DNA of 64,000 bases. Origin: Parapristionchus giblindavisi. Lineage: Eukaryota; Nematoda; Chromadorea; Rhabditida; Diplogasteridae. Shown in pieces: positions 45,416 through 57,690 of this stretch. A program made the position numbers and the translations under genes. The notes under the pieces were generated by a model. The model saw only the letters and a list, made by a program, of their open reading frames with translations, was not told where the DNA came from and did not search any database. Numbering within the stretch: the stretch's first letter is position 1; every line of letters starts with the position of its first letter. Where the stretch lies: assembly GCA_943737045.1 (NCBI GenBank), contig CALSFV010000001.1, positions 2,880,001 through 2,944,000 on the forward strand, given 5' to 3'.

Positions 45416-48236
45416 TTCTGGTCGATCTATCGTACTATTCCGATTAAATATTCGGTGGTCCACACTTCTATTGAACTAAGAAGACTGAATGGATATCCCT
45501 TGCCTTTTTCATCCTTACTTTAACTCTCTCTCCCTCTCTCTCTCCCTCTCTTTCTCCCTCTCTCCCACTCCCTCTCTGCCTCTGCCTTTCACGGGTTATT
45601 CCAGTATCTTCAATCCCAATGGGATCTTCCATTGGCGTGAAATAAGAATAGACAATACGAGATAGAAGAGAGAAGAGAAGATTCAAAATGTTTTGTCATA
45701 TTTCATTCTCTTCTTCTCTCTTCAGAGTATCATTTATGTGTGTGTTTCATGAACACGGAGAGAAGCAAACAACATCACGAAGGATTAATATTATAATTAG
45801 TATTATTTAATCGTTATAAGCACTTTTTCTTACGGTTTATTATGAGATCGGAAAAATTAGAGACTTCTAAATATCTAAAAAAAACATGAGTAGAGAGATT
45901 AAGAATCGAGCGTTTATTGTAAATGATGAGAAAGATCCGAATGAATGCAAGATTGGATTAGAATAAATGTGAAACAGATGTACATTGGAGGAATATGCAA
46001 CTGATTAGTATCAACCATCTCTCTCTCCCTCTCTCTTACCCTCTCCCTCTCCCTCTCCCTTTCCCTCCCCCTCCTCTCTCCTCCTCACCTCTCCCCTCCC
46101 TCTCCCAAACTCTCGGACCACTCTTCTCGATTCCCGATCTAATGGGTGTCGCTTCTAAAAGTGAATCATCCTAAGTGATTCAATGATTTATCGCTTGTCT
46201 AATTGTTAAGATCATAGCGTAAGTAAGGGGTGATCGAAGAATAACCAACTATAACATATTTTTTAATTTTATTAATTTTTGTTATATCATATGAAGGAAA
46301 TGAACTATCGAACTAAAGATACTATATATCAGTGGATGTCATGGCAAATATAGATACTATATATCACATGGTTGGTATATTGACCAAAGACTTTATAAAA
46401 CAGGTTTTATGAAATTTTTATGGGGCGGCAAAGAAACAATTCGATCAGGATTTTAAATTTTGACACATGAAAACATTGGAACCGATGAAGTTTTGTGACT
46501 AAACAAAGTGAGTTGAAGTTTGCAAATATGGGATGAGATGGATAGAAATGATAAGAAATATTGGAAGATGAAGAGAAATTAATGTGATGTACAGTATACA
46601 TATAAAAACATGCAAATGTACTCTAGTAATATTATATAACATGCAATATAGAACTAGTTAAGGCCCCGCTGTTTCGGCCAGGGGTTCTAGACAGCGGAAC
46701 CCTACTCAGTGGTGTTGGCCATCTTAGACCAAAGTATAGAGGATAACTATTCCGGATTTCATAGATATCGTATTATATCTATAATTATATTTGTTAGCAC
46801 AAACACTGAAACAGTTTAACCGCTTGTAAAATGAACGAATAATTTTATAAAATACTCGAAGAAAAAATAATGATCTGATTAGGTCAGATCTTGATTGATC
46901 GGGCAGTTAATATCTAAACTGGTACAAAATACCTTTACTTTACTCCTTTTCCCCCTAGCAATAGATAAAAGCTATTATAGCAAAATATGTTCACTAACGC
47001 GAAATTAATACTACGATAGATTGGTAGTTATACAATAGTTATTCAATATCTATATCGTAAGGAAGAGTGAAAAAGTATATTGGAAGTATGGAAGATGTTT
47101 AGATGGAATAAGGTGTTATCTTCTCTCTCTCTCTATCTACTCCTTCAGTCGTTGTACTATGTAGATGAAGTATGGAGGAGGACAATTCAATTGTTAAAAG
47201 AATGAAGGAGAGGGGGAGAGAGTTAGAGAGGCATAGGGAGATGAAGGAGATAGAGAGAGATAGTTTTTTTTATATCCTAATCATATAGATGTAATAAAGG
47301 TAATTTCCAAAGGAATAAAGGTAATTTCAGAACTATTATAATGCTTTTGTACAGTGATGAAAAGAGAAATTTTGTGTACTCTCATAATGGAACATCACAG
47401 TTTCTTTGAAAATTTCCGATCTCAATTAGGAATCAGAGAAAGTGATAAATTATGGTTAGAGCGGAAGGTTTCAAATTAGTTTTCAAAAATACTTTTCTCT
47501 CCTGAACATCAAAATGATTTAGTTTTGATAGGTTTATCATAACAAAAGAAGGTTTATTCGATAGTGAAAGGAAAGATAAGAGATGTATGCATATCTATGG
47601 TCCTACAATGGATAGAATATGAGAGGAGATCACAATTGGCAGGTGTGGATAGAATATGAAGAGGGAGAGAGGGAGAGGGAGAGGTAGACGGAGAGTGAGA
47701 GATCTAAGAAGGAGAGGTAGAGATCCTGTAAGCAGAGATAGAGCGACTGGATAGATTTCTCATAGTTTCGCAGCTGTAATAAAAGAATCTCCAGTACAAG
47801 AATTCTTTAATAAAGGCCCGCTTCTTTTATGTTTCACGGGTAATTTAATAAGGAAAGAGTAATTGTCCTATCAGAAGATCAAAATGCACGGAAAATATAT
47901 ATTGGAGATATATGAATAGACTTGATAGCTATATAAGAAGATAGGAAAACTATATAAGAATACTGAAGAATGACAACACATAGTGATTATCAGAATGAAG
48001 TATAACTCTGAAATTTGATGTAAGTAAGAGTAGTTGTATAAGTAACCCTCCCCATTCCTCTCCCCTTATCCTCCTTTCTTTTCATATCTTCGGATGTAAC
48101 ACAATCAACCTCGAATACAATACAAGAATCTTCGATCCATTCAAATCTTAAAGGACGCATCCTTTAAAGGACACAACCAAACCCGTCTCGACTATGCCGC
48201 ACCAATGATCGCTAGTCCAAAATGATTGTGACTCAC
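45416..48236 (-). other. Interval without recognised exons
   Basis: Contains pyrimidine tracts at 45525-45595 and 46018-46110 and purine tracts at 47205-47265 and 47655-47730. At about 46662 there is a GC-richer segment (GGCCCCGCTGTTTCGGCCAG) that looks like a repeat fragment. A possible exon-like frame near 46150-46090 on the minus strand runs straight into a purine tract and is not called. Confidence 0.4.
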
Positions 48237-48372
48237 CGATGGAGAAGTCAGCAATGCTCATTCTACGTCCTCTCTTTGCATTGTTCAACTTTGGTCGATT
48301 GAAGTTAAGTGCAGGCTGATGTTTGAGGATCTTGATCGGGCCTTCTCGACGGACTCTAGTCTTATCAGCCAT
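48237..48372 (-). CDS. mec-2: mec-2 candidate upstream first exon e
   Basis: ATG at 48372 gives 45 codons: MADKTRVRREGPIKILKHQP, then ALNFNRPKLNNAKRGRRMSI and ADFSI, with donor ATCG|GTGAGTC in phase 1. Very basic peptide (many Arg/Lys). Splicing to 24319 would continue into NIQNEFG. Good donor and open frame; no partner exon closer by is evident. Confidence 0.6.
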
Positions 48373-49160
48373 GACTTATGACTTAGTAGGTTAAGGTCTC
48401 CTTAACTGCCTTAAGGTCTCCTTAAGTGCCTTAACAATAAGGTCGGACGTGTAGATATTGTGGGGAGGAAGTGTTGTATTGAAGAAGTGAGAGACGCGCG
48501 TCTATGAAGTAGTCCCTAGAGAGATCAGAAGAGAAAAGAAGACTGATGATTCTATGTGAAGAATACAAATATGAGATAAAGAGGCCTTGTTTTGTCTATG
48601 AACGTCTTCCGAAGAAGGTAGACTAGTTTGAAACTTCATGAATAACTGAATAGATATTGAAGTGGAAGTGAATTTTGGATTACCAGAGTAGGCTGAGGAG
48701 CAAAAGTCCACAAGTTTGATATAGAATATGATGAGATAATATTACAATTTAATATATAAATTTACTCAAAGTTGTTTATATTGATATTAGTATAATAATA
48801 TTTAATATTTATAATGTCAGTTATAAGATTTTTGATCCCAATAAATCTCTCAATGTCAAAGTACTTTGATAGGTGGTTATATTTTTCAAAAAAATAGCAA
48901 GATCTGATGACGATAGATATATATACGATAATAATTTGCATGTCACACATATTTCGCATTATCAGACTCGACTAGAAATTTCAATTGAACATCTATCACA
49001 AAAAAAGTCTACGCAAGAATCATTGTGACTGCTGGCGATTTATGTTCGACCTCAGGGCATTATTCAATTGAAAATCACCGATCAACACATTCCCAGAAAC
49101 TCAATGGAACAGTCAATCAATAAATCAATTCTCTCTCCCTTAATCAATCAATATGCTAAC

Positions 49161-50981
49161 CTCCAAACACTTCATTTCCATTTTGAATGGCATAAGAGCG
49201 TGCTGTGTACTTGTTTAGGTCGCCACCCTGAAAACACAGTTGTATTGATTAATAAAAATAGGAAAAATCACTCCATTTATGTGCAAATTAGAAAATAGAC
49301 AATTGTTACAAAATAATAGACGGAAGAAGAACTAAAGAAGATTCAAAAAGAAAAAAAGGAGTTTCAAAATATTATTGAAGTAATATTTAAAGGCAGACCA
49401 CAAGCTAATTTGAAACTCTCCGCTCTTGCGACACTTTCTCGCTTTCTTTGTCTGCGAGATAGTATTGCCAATATCGAGAGTAAAATTAGCTTGGGGCGTG
49501 CCTTCAATTACACAGGAAATAAGAAAATGAATAAGGGAACCTTTGAACATATAGATAAAGCATAGATATTCACCACGGTTTTATTAGGGCTTTGGGATAC
49601 CTTGAACTCGCTGGACACGGATTTGTTATCACGTGTACGCTTCTTCGTTACGAACACCTAAATGAGAAAAATCAGCAAAATATTAGGGCCAAGCCGGTGA
49701 TCGAAACCGGGACCTCTCGCACCCAAAGCGAGAATCATACCACTAGACCACTTGGCCGTGAGGGAGGTAGTTGAGGGAAGCGCTTTCTCTCTCGCTCACT
49801 CTCTCCCCACTATCTCTAGCATTACGCAACTTTCAGGATTGTCTCTGCCTCTCAATCACTGTTTTACGTTTATTAATATTTATTTAAATGTTAAATATAA
49901 TACAATAAAAATATAATTACAACAGGTTCGAAAGGTCGCACGTTGTGTTGTTCATGGAACATTCTCATTCTGAATGATTCATGAGCCATTTTGAAGGTTT
50001 TCAAATCACGAAGAGTCGGAGCCGAGGTACCTGAAACATATATTTCACTTAAAATATCCAAAATATGAACTGAAAAGGTAGTTTAAAGTGTAAAGGTAGG
50101 GTATCTTGATACCATAAGACTATGGAAACCGATGACAACGGTATCATCACGGAGACGAAACGAGTGAAATAGTGTTGAGTGATGAAGAGATTGTTAGTAA
50201 AGCAGACATTTACAGAACCAAGTAAAAGGCTTTTATAAATATGACCAAAAGACATTTACAGTACCCTAAATGATATGCATAATACTGTTTTGCATAGCCC
50301 ACATTTAGTAATGATATAACCAAAGGAGACGTATCTAGACGAACTCTATGTTATTGTTATTAATAAGGAGAGGAAAATGAACTTATAAGACGACACGGTA
50401 CGAAGCAACCATACCGTACTTATATTGTATTAGAAGTATATTATACTGCATATATCATCAATTTATTGTTGGGGGTTTACTACATTTCATAATCACTTCT
50501 TCTACTTATTGTTAATACTTTAATCTAATTCTAATCTCTAAAGTTAATGACGTCATACCTTGTTTATTTTCAGTGGAAGTCATCGATGTTTTGTGTTGTT
50601 CTTCAAGTGAACCTCCTCGTTTCTCTCCCGATAATGTTCTAATATTAATATTTAATTAAATATTTCATAATATTTATTAGAAATCAAACCGAAATATCTG
50701 TTGTTTGATCTGTTCTACAGTATCAACAGAGAGATTATTGGGTGATGGAGGAGGCTCTGATACATTCTTTGCTGATGACATCTTTTTACGTTTAGCACTA
50801 CAAAATCAAAGATCAAAGATCAAACGCCAAAGATTAAAGATCACCTTGAATGACTTAAATGCTCAAATGGCTCCTTCAAGCTGATGGCTGCAGGTGAAGT
50901 CGGCACGGATTTTGGAAGTTTTGGGTCTTTAAGCGATCGAGACTGACGACGATCTTTGATGTTATGCATACGGTATGACAT
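49161..50981 (-). CDS. mec-2: mec-2 candidate upstream exons f (second upstream promoter)
   Basis: ATG at 50981. Exons 50981-50845 ([20 protein letters not shown]...), 50797-50690 ([19 protein letters not shown]...), 50638-50559 ([14 protein letters not shown]...), 50030-49924 ([20 protein letters not shown] and [15 protein letters not shown]), 49657-49574 or -49601 ([18 protein letters not shown]), and 49227-49161 ([22 protein letters not shown]). All junctions are in phase (2, 1, 0, 0). The last donor, GGAG|GTTAGC, is phase 1, as needed for 24319. The intron 50844-50798 is 47 nt and made mostly of GATCTTT repeats. The module has no domain I can name. It is either a long N-terminal extension of mec-2 or an independent gene whose 3' end I missed. 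Confidence 0.65.
49390..49504. repeat. About 115-bp MITE with AAGCTAATTT inner ends
   Basis: AAGGCAGACCACAAGCTAAT at the left is inverted at the right (AATTAGCTTGGGGCGTGCCT). The core has ACTCTCCGCTC and an ACTTTCTCGCT...GCGAGATAGT hairpin. Related copies lie at 44593-44705 and 3180-3245. It sits in the intron between exons 49574 and 49227. Confidence 0.6.
49686..49757 (-). tRNA. tRNA-Pro (anticodon TGG)
   Basis: 72 nt. The acceptor stem GGCCAAG/CTTGGCC pairs perfectly over 7 bp, the anticodon stem TCTCGC/GCGAGA encloses TTTGGGT with anticodon TGG, and the T stem CCGGT/ACCGG is perfect around TTCGATC. The A box is TGGTCTAGTGG. A canonical eukaryotic tRNA-Pro, transcribed in the same direction as the surrounding minus-strand exons, inside the intron between exons 49924 and 49657. 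Confidence 0.93.
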
Positions 50982-52309
50982 TTTTGATTGACTGAAAGAT
51001 TACGGTAATTCGATGACTCATTATCGATCAACACAAATATTTACACGACGTGATGAATAATAAACGCGGATGTGCAACTCGAAAAGGCGATGGAAAGATA
51101 GTATTTGAAGGGGAAGAATAATCGATAGATATTCAAAGTAGTAGTTTATTTTTTCTCAAAGCGATCTCCAATGAAGTTTTAGAGTAATAAATTTGCACAG
51201 GAATCCATACAATTCATGAACGTCAGATTAATCATGAAGAACATTTGATAAAATAACATTCTCTAGCTTGATTTGTCACACTACATTGCGTTATAATTAC
51301 CGTCAAAGAGAAAAGGAGACGCAGAAAATTTTATAAAAACTTGAATACGTAGATTATTCACATCTGTCTGATACCATTATTAAAACTTTGGCAAACTTCC
51401 AATAGACTTGTGGCAAAGTGGCATTTCTCTACTGTCGTTACTTATGTACACTATCGTGACGTAGAATTTAGGATTGAAAATATAGAATATGAGTGAATGA
51501 AGTCTGGATATATGAAGGGAAGAAATAGACACTTATAAACACATGATAAGACAAGAATATCAATGTTGAATTAAAGAAGAAGTATATTGTAGTCAATCTA
51601 TTTTATCTGAAGATAAGAAATGTATCTTATTGATTCGTTAAGACCTATACTTGAAGTACAAAATGTAAAGGGCACTATGAATTTTATGCTATTTTAAACA
51701 TAATCGAATAGCTGATAGAAAACTATTTGAAAAGTTCAATAAAAAATATGTGGATATTGACAGGAGTGAATGTATTCTTTTGAATGAAACACATATGAGA
51801 GAGGAAGAGAAAGATGAAGATATCTCCATATCCTTCATATATCTATCATTGGAAGACGAGAAGATTATTCCCCTTAAAGGGCTTCACTATACATTGACCA
51901 CTCCATACACTCACTATTTAACAGATTCGGAGATGGAGATGAAAGACTACGAAAAGCTAAAGATAATCAGTATTTTCATAATGTGAAGTCGTCACGAAAA
52001 CACCCATTAGGTAGAATAGCGAAATGTCAATAAAACAGAATTAGACATAACACAAAAAATAGTAAAATAATACAGAAAAAAAGAAAAATTAAATGTTAGA
52101 GGATCTCGACTAGACGTCTGGTCATCTTCTTATCAGTAGATATAAGCAAAAAGCTAATCTTTTCTGATTACACTCTCTCAATTTGTCATACTCTCTCATT
52201 ACTATCTAACCACTCTGTTCTCTCTCATTCTCCCCTCACTCTGCACCACTCCTCGATTAGGGGAATATTCGTGTTAATATGAGTATATACAGATAAAGTA
52301 ATATCGTAC

Positions 52310-55300
52310 CGGTTCGAATCCAGTTCCATGTTGTTCCTGTAACATCCGGAGCCGGAAAGAAGCATGTCCATTACGGAATCGAGACTTTGGTTGTTGTAGA
52401 GGAGGAGGATGAGACATGTCTTCTTCACCCGTTAGAACGGCTAACTGAAATGGGAGATTTTAAATAAATATCATAATTCACATTAAAATTGCAAATTGGG
52501 TGTCGAAGAAATATTGATTGATTGTCAGAAAGCATGTCAATGAATATTGCTGTATTTATTATTCTAGAAAAGTAATCGCATTCGTATTAATTAATGTTCT
52601 GACATTTGATCTACATATTCTGAAAATTATGTTATCTCGACAATATTTCTCAAATGACATGTTCAAGAGTGTTCGCCCTATTCATTGTATGTCTAAAATG
52701 AGTGCACGAGGACGGAATTAGAGAGAAAAGAATGGAACCATTAAATTTCAGTCGACATTTAAGATTAAAGACTAAACAATGATATACGAAAACAAAGTGT
52801 GATTCCACTGAGAATTCTTGCAGTATTACGTCAATTCGTAGTTGATTACATAATAAATGAAACTGATTTTGACGATTTGATTCAATGTATAAATATACCG
52901 TCAATTTTCTTTGCTAATGTTTTTTCTATCTAAAAGAGGAGGAAAGTGGATAGTGTTTTCAAATACTACTATTATAGACGTACAGTGAACTTATTTGAAT
53001 CCTACTACATTTTATGTTCCTGTTTGTTTTCAAAGCTAAAATAAGCTAAATTGTCGATTTGGAAAAAATGGAAAAAGTCCTACATAGATTTTCCAAAAAA
53101 AATTAGGAATTAATAAATTTCTGTAAAATATACAAAGATAAATCAAAATTCATGGCAAATAAGAAAGGAACGGACATGAACTTATTTTAAGCAGAAATAT
53201 TCGAAATGCTTATGAGAAAGGAACGAGTAAGTATTTGTGAATATGGTAAGTATTTTTAGGAGTGAATATAGAAATGGACGATAGAATATTTGTGGACTTT
53301 ACGAATTAGTTAGTATTTTGCATTTCCCTGATATAATGTTCATCGATCACTTATTCACGAAAGATGACATGAAAATATAGGAAAACGGTTGTCACCTTTT
53401 TCGATCCTCGAAACTCGCTGATTTTTCGAGGTTCCGCCATTTTTGGCGGTAAATTACATCGAGGTTTCTTCATGTAAAAGGGATAAAATGGAAGAGCCCT
53501 CTTGCAGATGTTGATAGACTTTGGAATGAGTCGTTGTCTAAAGTGGACTCCAAACCCCCCTCAATAGAAACTCAAATCATGTGGAAAAAGAAAGTGAATT
53601 AATAGTAGTTGATGAAAAGGACGAATAGAAGAAGATGAAGATGATGATGAAGATGAAGAAGTATGGATGGATATCTAGATTAGGATGACTCTATCACAAT
53701 ATCTTATTAGGTATGTGACCACATTTTTCTGCACAATCCATAAAACCTCAAAGATTCGTACATTTTTACCACTTCTATCCTTCTTTTTATCTTCTTAACC
53801 CTTTGTGCAAAACAACTAAGCCTATATGCTTCACTGGCATTACTACAAGACCTACCGTAATACATTTGTGATCCCGACTGGAAATATTACTGTAAGTACT
53901 GATTACCTGATTTTGCGTGGCGAATTTTTGGAAGGACATGAGGTTAGGAGGGTTGAATATAGAGAAAGATGAATTTAAAGAGGAAGAAGAAGCACTTTAC
54001 TATGCTCAGAATATATAAGAAGAAGATGAAGATGATGATGAGATTGGATAGAAATCAATATATAATCATTCAAATGTAATATCCAATGTACTTCTTTCGA
54101 ACATCGGGAAGGGATAGTTCTCAAATATTTAATAACACCATGAAAATACCATAAATAGTGCTTATGACTTCTTATAAAAGTTCAAACAGAGTTCAGTTCT
54201 AGATGGTGAGACGTAATCTTTGATATGATCTATTTATGAATGAAACAAGTCCTGTTAACAATAAGTCATAGGAATAGTGTTGATTTCAGAGATAAAGTGA
54301 AGTGATAAACCACGATTTCATAGAAACATACACAGAATAACATAGAGAAGATGTTAATCTGAATCATGAACGCCCTCTTTTTCTCCTTATTCCATTTCCA
54401 TCTCTCCTTCTCCTTCATCATCTCCATCTTCATTCCATCACTATCTTCTATATCTAATATATCTTCTCATCACTAAATCTCATCTCCTTCCACCTTCTCC
54501 CATCATATCCAATATGCCATTCTGGAGGTATCTCTCCCTCTCCCTCTCCCTCTCCCTCTCCCTCTCCCTCTCCCTCTCCCTCTCTCCCTCTCCCTCTCCC
54601 TCTCCCTCTCCCTCTCCCCCTACCTCTCCCTTCCTCTCCATGTGATCTATTCCATCAAGATGAGGAAGTGAAGAAGTGACATTGATAGAAATACTCTAAC
54701 TTGGTTCAATATATTTTAGAGTCTGAAAATTGAGGAAAATGAAGTACATAGCGACAATAATCATAGTGAACTTAGTAAAAAGACATTTCCAAAATCGTCC
54801 AATATACAAATTCAATCAAAATTACCTGGATGGGGTTCGACGATGTCAGAAAAAACGAGTTTTAGTTAGTATTTTCAGTATATCATTGTGAACAGTTTGA
54901 CCCGAGTTCGATACCTCATAACGAACATTTTCCACGTCCGATTTGAATCACTTGTCATTCAATGGATACTCCGAAAACTACCACGGAATGATTGAAAAAT
55001 GTGCCTTTATGCAAGCATAGAACACGTATTTTCAGCAAGGTCCGAACATCCTCCTTAACAGCGAAATAGTATTCATAAAATTTGCATCTTCGCCGGATTT
55101 TGAAAAGTGTCTCATTGTCAGTTGACTATGCCAATTGTCGCTATGTGCTTCATTTTCTCAATTTCTCAGACTCTAAAATCACTCCCTTGAATAAATATGT
55201 ACAATTACATTAATAATCACTGTCGATGCAAAAGTTGGATGAATCATATAATACAACTGTTAGGTATTCATGACTCAAAAGAATATTCAAAAATAAAAAC

Positions 55301-56672
55301 AACCTATGAATGCTCAAACATTCTCTCACTATGAGCAAACTAATTTAGCAGTAATTTAATTTAATTTAGACACACTAGCAAATATGACTTGAAAGAAAAA
55401 GATTTGTAAATGAATACCGTCGTAGAGTTATTGTTGAATGACTTATACTATTTGATAAAGAATAAAGATCATGAATATTATGCGAATACATTTGTTATTA
55501 TTTCACGACTGATAAATAAAAATAGAAATATCATTTCCATTAAAGATAATCAGTGATAAGAAAGAGTACGTGGGATTAATCACATAAGAGTATAAGTACA
55601 GATTATTGTTCGTTCAAAGACAATAAAGCTAATTTAGGATGATGATCGACTGTTTTTTATGACAGAAAAGTAATGACAATGAAAAGGTTGGTAAATGCAG
55701 ATGTATTCATCTTATAAGAAGATGAAGATGTGAGAGATATTGGAATAAGGTATCTCATGTTAAATCTTGTGCCTTTACTGGTCCAAAAATATAAAGAGGA
55801 GAGAAAACGAACTTTCTTGGGTAACGATTTGGATAGATTTCTCTTCCTATCCAATCGGCTCTCCCATTTGTCCTCCATACAGGCCATTTTGACTCTAGAC
55901 AGTAGCAGGCTAGAAGGCTAGTATACCAGCAGACAAGAAGACTAGCAGAGAAGACACGTTGACTTATAAGTTACGTTAGGATATGACTAGCACTGGATTG
56001 AGGAGTAAATATACTCAGATGTAAGAAAGATTCATTAGGAGACTATTCAAGTTTGAGATAAGTTGAGAGATGAATCGAGGTTTGAATTGTAGAATTATGA
56101 ATACATCAATCAATAAATTGAAAATATTGATTGGAAAAGGACAAAGGAGAGTTGGCAGATCATTGTGTATTTAGTAAAACGCTTCTCTCACATATCACAT
56201 TATGATGAGAGAGCAACGAACTAACGTAATCAATAAATTACCGTACTCTTTTATGTTTTGTCGGTCCGGGAGACTGTAGTGTTCCTTCCTCTGCTGCACG
56301 TGATGTAGGACGACTATCGAGTGAACTAAATTGTTTATTTAAAAAGAAAGATTGATCCTGATTGGATTAGAATACTAGATATGACTGTCACACATGTACA
56401 ATCATGAAAACACTCGAGGGACTCTTTCCTTACTACATAATTATTAATTAATTTATAATAATAAATCACCGTTTAGGTTGTTGAATAGGTTGTATCAATT
56501 CAACTTTCTCCTTAGCCTCATCAGATTTCTTCCTACCAGAACCAGTACGAAGCCAGTTAGGAAAAGCATATCCTGAACAGAAATGAAAGATCAAAGATCA
56601 AAGATCAACATTACCTTGAGATTTGGTACTAGGAGAACTGGGTGCCGGTGGACTGTGAAGATCGTTTGACAT
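52310..56672 (-). CDS. mec-2: mec-2 candidate upstream exons g (most distal promoter set)
   Basis: ATG at 56672. Exons 56672-56615 (MSNDLHSPPAPSSPSTKSQ), 56572-56470 (YAFPNWLRTGSGRKKSDEAK...), 56325-56247 (SLDSRPTSRAAEEGTLQSPG PTKHKR) and 52444-52310 (LAVLTGEEDMSHPPPLQQPK, ending GHASFRLRMLQEQHGTGFEP). Junction phases are 1, 2, 0. The last exon ends in phase 0, so it can join exon 49657 ([10 protein letters not shown]). It is similar in its last 20 residues to exon 50030-49924, which joins the same acceptor. The two exons therefore look like duplicated, alternatively used ends. The first intron (56614-56573) is 42 nt and nearly all GATCTTT repeat. Confidence 0.65.
53907..53939 (-). CDS. Candidate small alternative first exon
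   Basis: ATG at 53939 reads MSFQKFATQNQ, 11 codons, with donor AATCAG|GTAATC in phase 0. It can splice in frame to exon 52444-52310 (LAVLTGEE). Short, so chance is possible; supported by a good donor, a clean ATG and its position between 56247 and 52444. Confidence 0.4.
54527..54640. repeat. (CCCTCT)n pyrimidine tract
   Basis: A nearly pure run of TCCCTC hexamers on the plus strand, in the opposite orientation to the 12-15 kb satellite. Non-coding. Confidence 0.9.
54717..55175. mobile_element. 459-bp inverted-repeat element
   Basis: TAGAGTCTGAAAATTGAGGA begins the left arm, and the right arm ends in its inverted match (...CTCAATTTCTCAGACTCTA). About 45 bp of each end are similar, including the ATAGCGACAAT segment. 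Flanked by TTT and AAA, so a target duplication is unclear. No open frame. Confidence 0.65.
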
Positions 56673-56902
56673 TCTGTAATCGAATATTTTTGAAACTAAA
56701 TAGAAAACTGAGGAACGAATTGTTATCCGATTAAATGTTGTAATCAAAAACGGAATAAATATCTGAGTGAATTTGATTGAAGAATAAGTTGAAGTTAGAT
56801 ACAAGGCTTATATCGATTCCTCATCTCATTTCATCTCATATTGCCATCTTTATCACGGATATGTTATCATGATTCCTTCAGCGGATAAAGATGAAGATGG
56901 GG

Positions 56903-57135
56903 GAGGAAGAGGCAGAGGGAGAGGGAGAGAAGGAGAGGGAGAGAAGGAGAGGGAGAGAAGGAGAGGCAGAGGAAGAGGCAGAGGAAGAGGCAGAGGGAGA
57001 GGGAGAGAAGGAGAGGGAGAGAAGGAGAGGGAGAGAAGGAGAGGGAGAGAAGGAGAGGGAAAGAAGGAGAGGCAGAGGGAGAGGGAGAAGAGGAGAGGGA
57101 GAGAGGAAGAGGGAGAGAAGGAGAGGGAGAGATGG
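56903..57135. repeat. GAGGGAGA/GAGGCAGA purine tract
   Basis: About 230 bp of GA-rich hexamers interspersed with GGCAGA. Produces several spurious frames on both strands. It lies between candidate first exons 57690 and 56672. Confidence 0.9.
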
Positions 57136-57630
57136 GTGAATATAGTGAAGGGAAAGTCAACACATGATTTAGTTAGAGTAAGATGAGGAACAATACCGAA
57201 GGATAGGGAAAAGAATAAATTATCGAGTACGATTCTTAAATAATTGTTAGTTTGAATAATTTTTAAATATTTCTGCCGATTTATCTAATTTTGTAAATGA
57301 ACGTAAACAATTGAAGAAGTAACTAAAAGGGGAAATTGGAATGTACGAGAAATTAGAGAGGAGATTATCTTCCGGGCAAAGAGAATATAGATAGATAGAA
57401 GAAATTGAATATGAAGATTGAAGAGAAGAAGATGATAGAAGATGAAGGGATTCTTTAGTTGAGAGAGAAATAAGTACAAGATATCATAAATATCACTTTT
57501 GTTGTCGAAAACATAAATAAAGTATGGATGGGAGCGGTATTTGATTGAGATGAAAAGAGAAAGTAAGATAAAACATAGAATACGGAAGTGGGTGTGTTGA
57601 TTGGTTTTTGAATATTGAAGGATTACTAAC

Positions 57631-57690
57631 ATTATAATTTAAAATTTCATCTATAGCGATAATATTCATTTCCATTGGTTTACTGGACAT
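57631..57690 (-). CDS. Candidate distal first exon
   Basis: ATG at 57690 reads MSSKPMEMNIIAIDEILNYN, 20 codons, with donor TATAAT|GTTAGT in phase 0. It could join exons 52444, 49657 or 44190, which accept phase 0, but no evidence selects one. Weak; listed because it is the nearest ATG exon to the glutamate-receptor 3' end. Confidence 0.3.

Noticed and set aside
46080..46160. Minus-strand exon-like frame (KRHPLDRESRRVVREFGRGR)
   Set aside because: It has a TTTTAG acceptor but runs directly into a GGGAGA tract, and no partner exon is identifiable.
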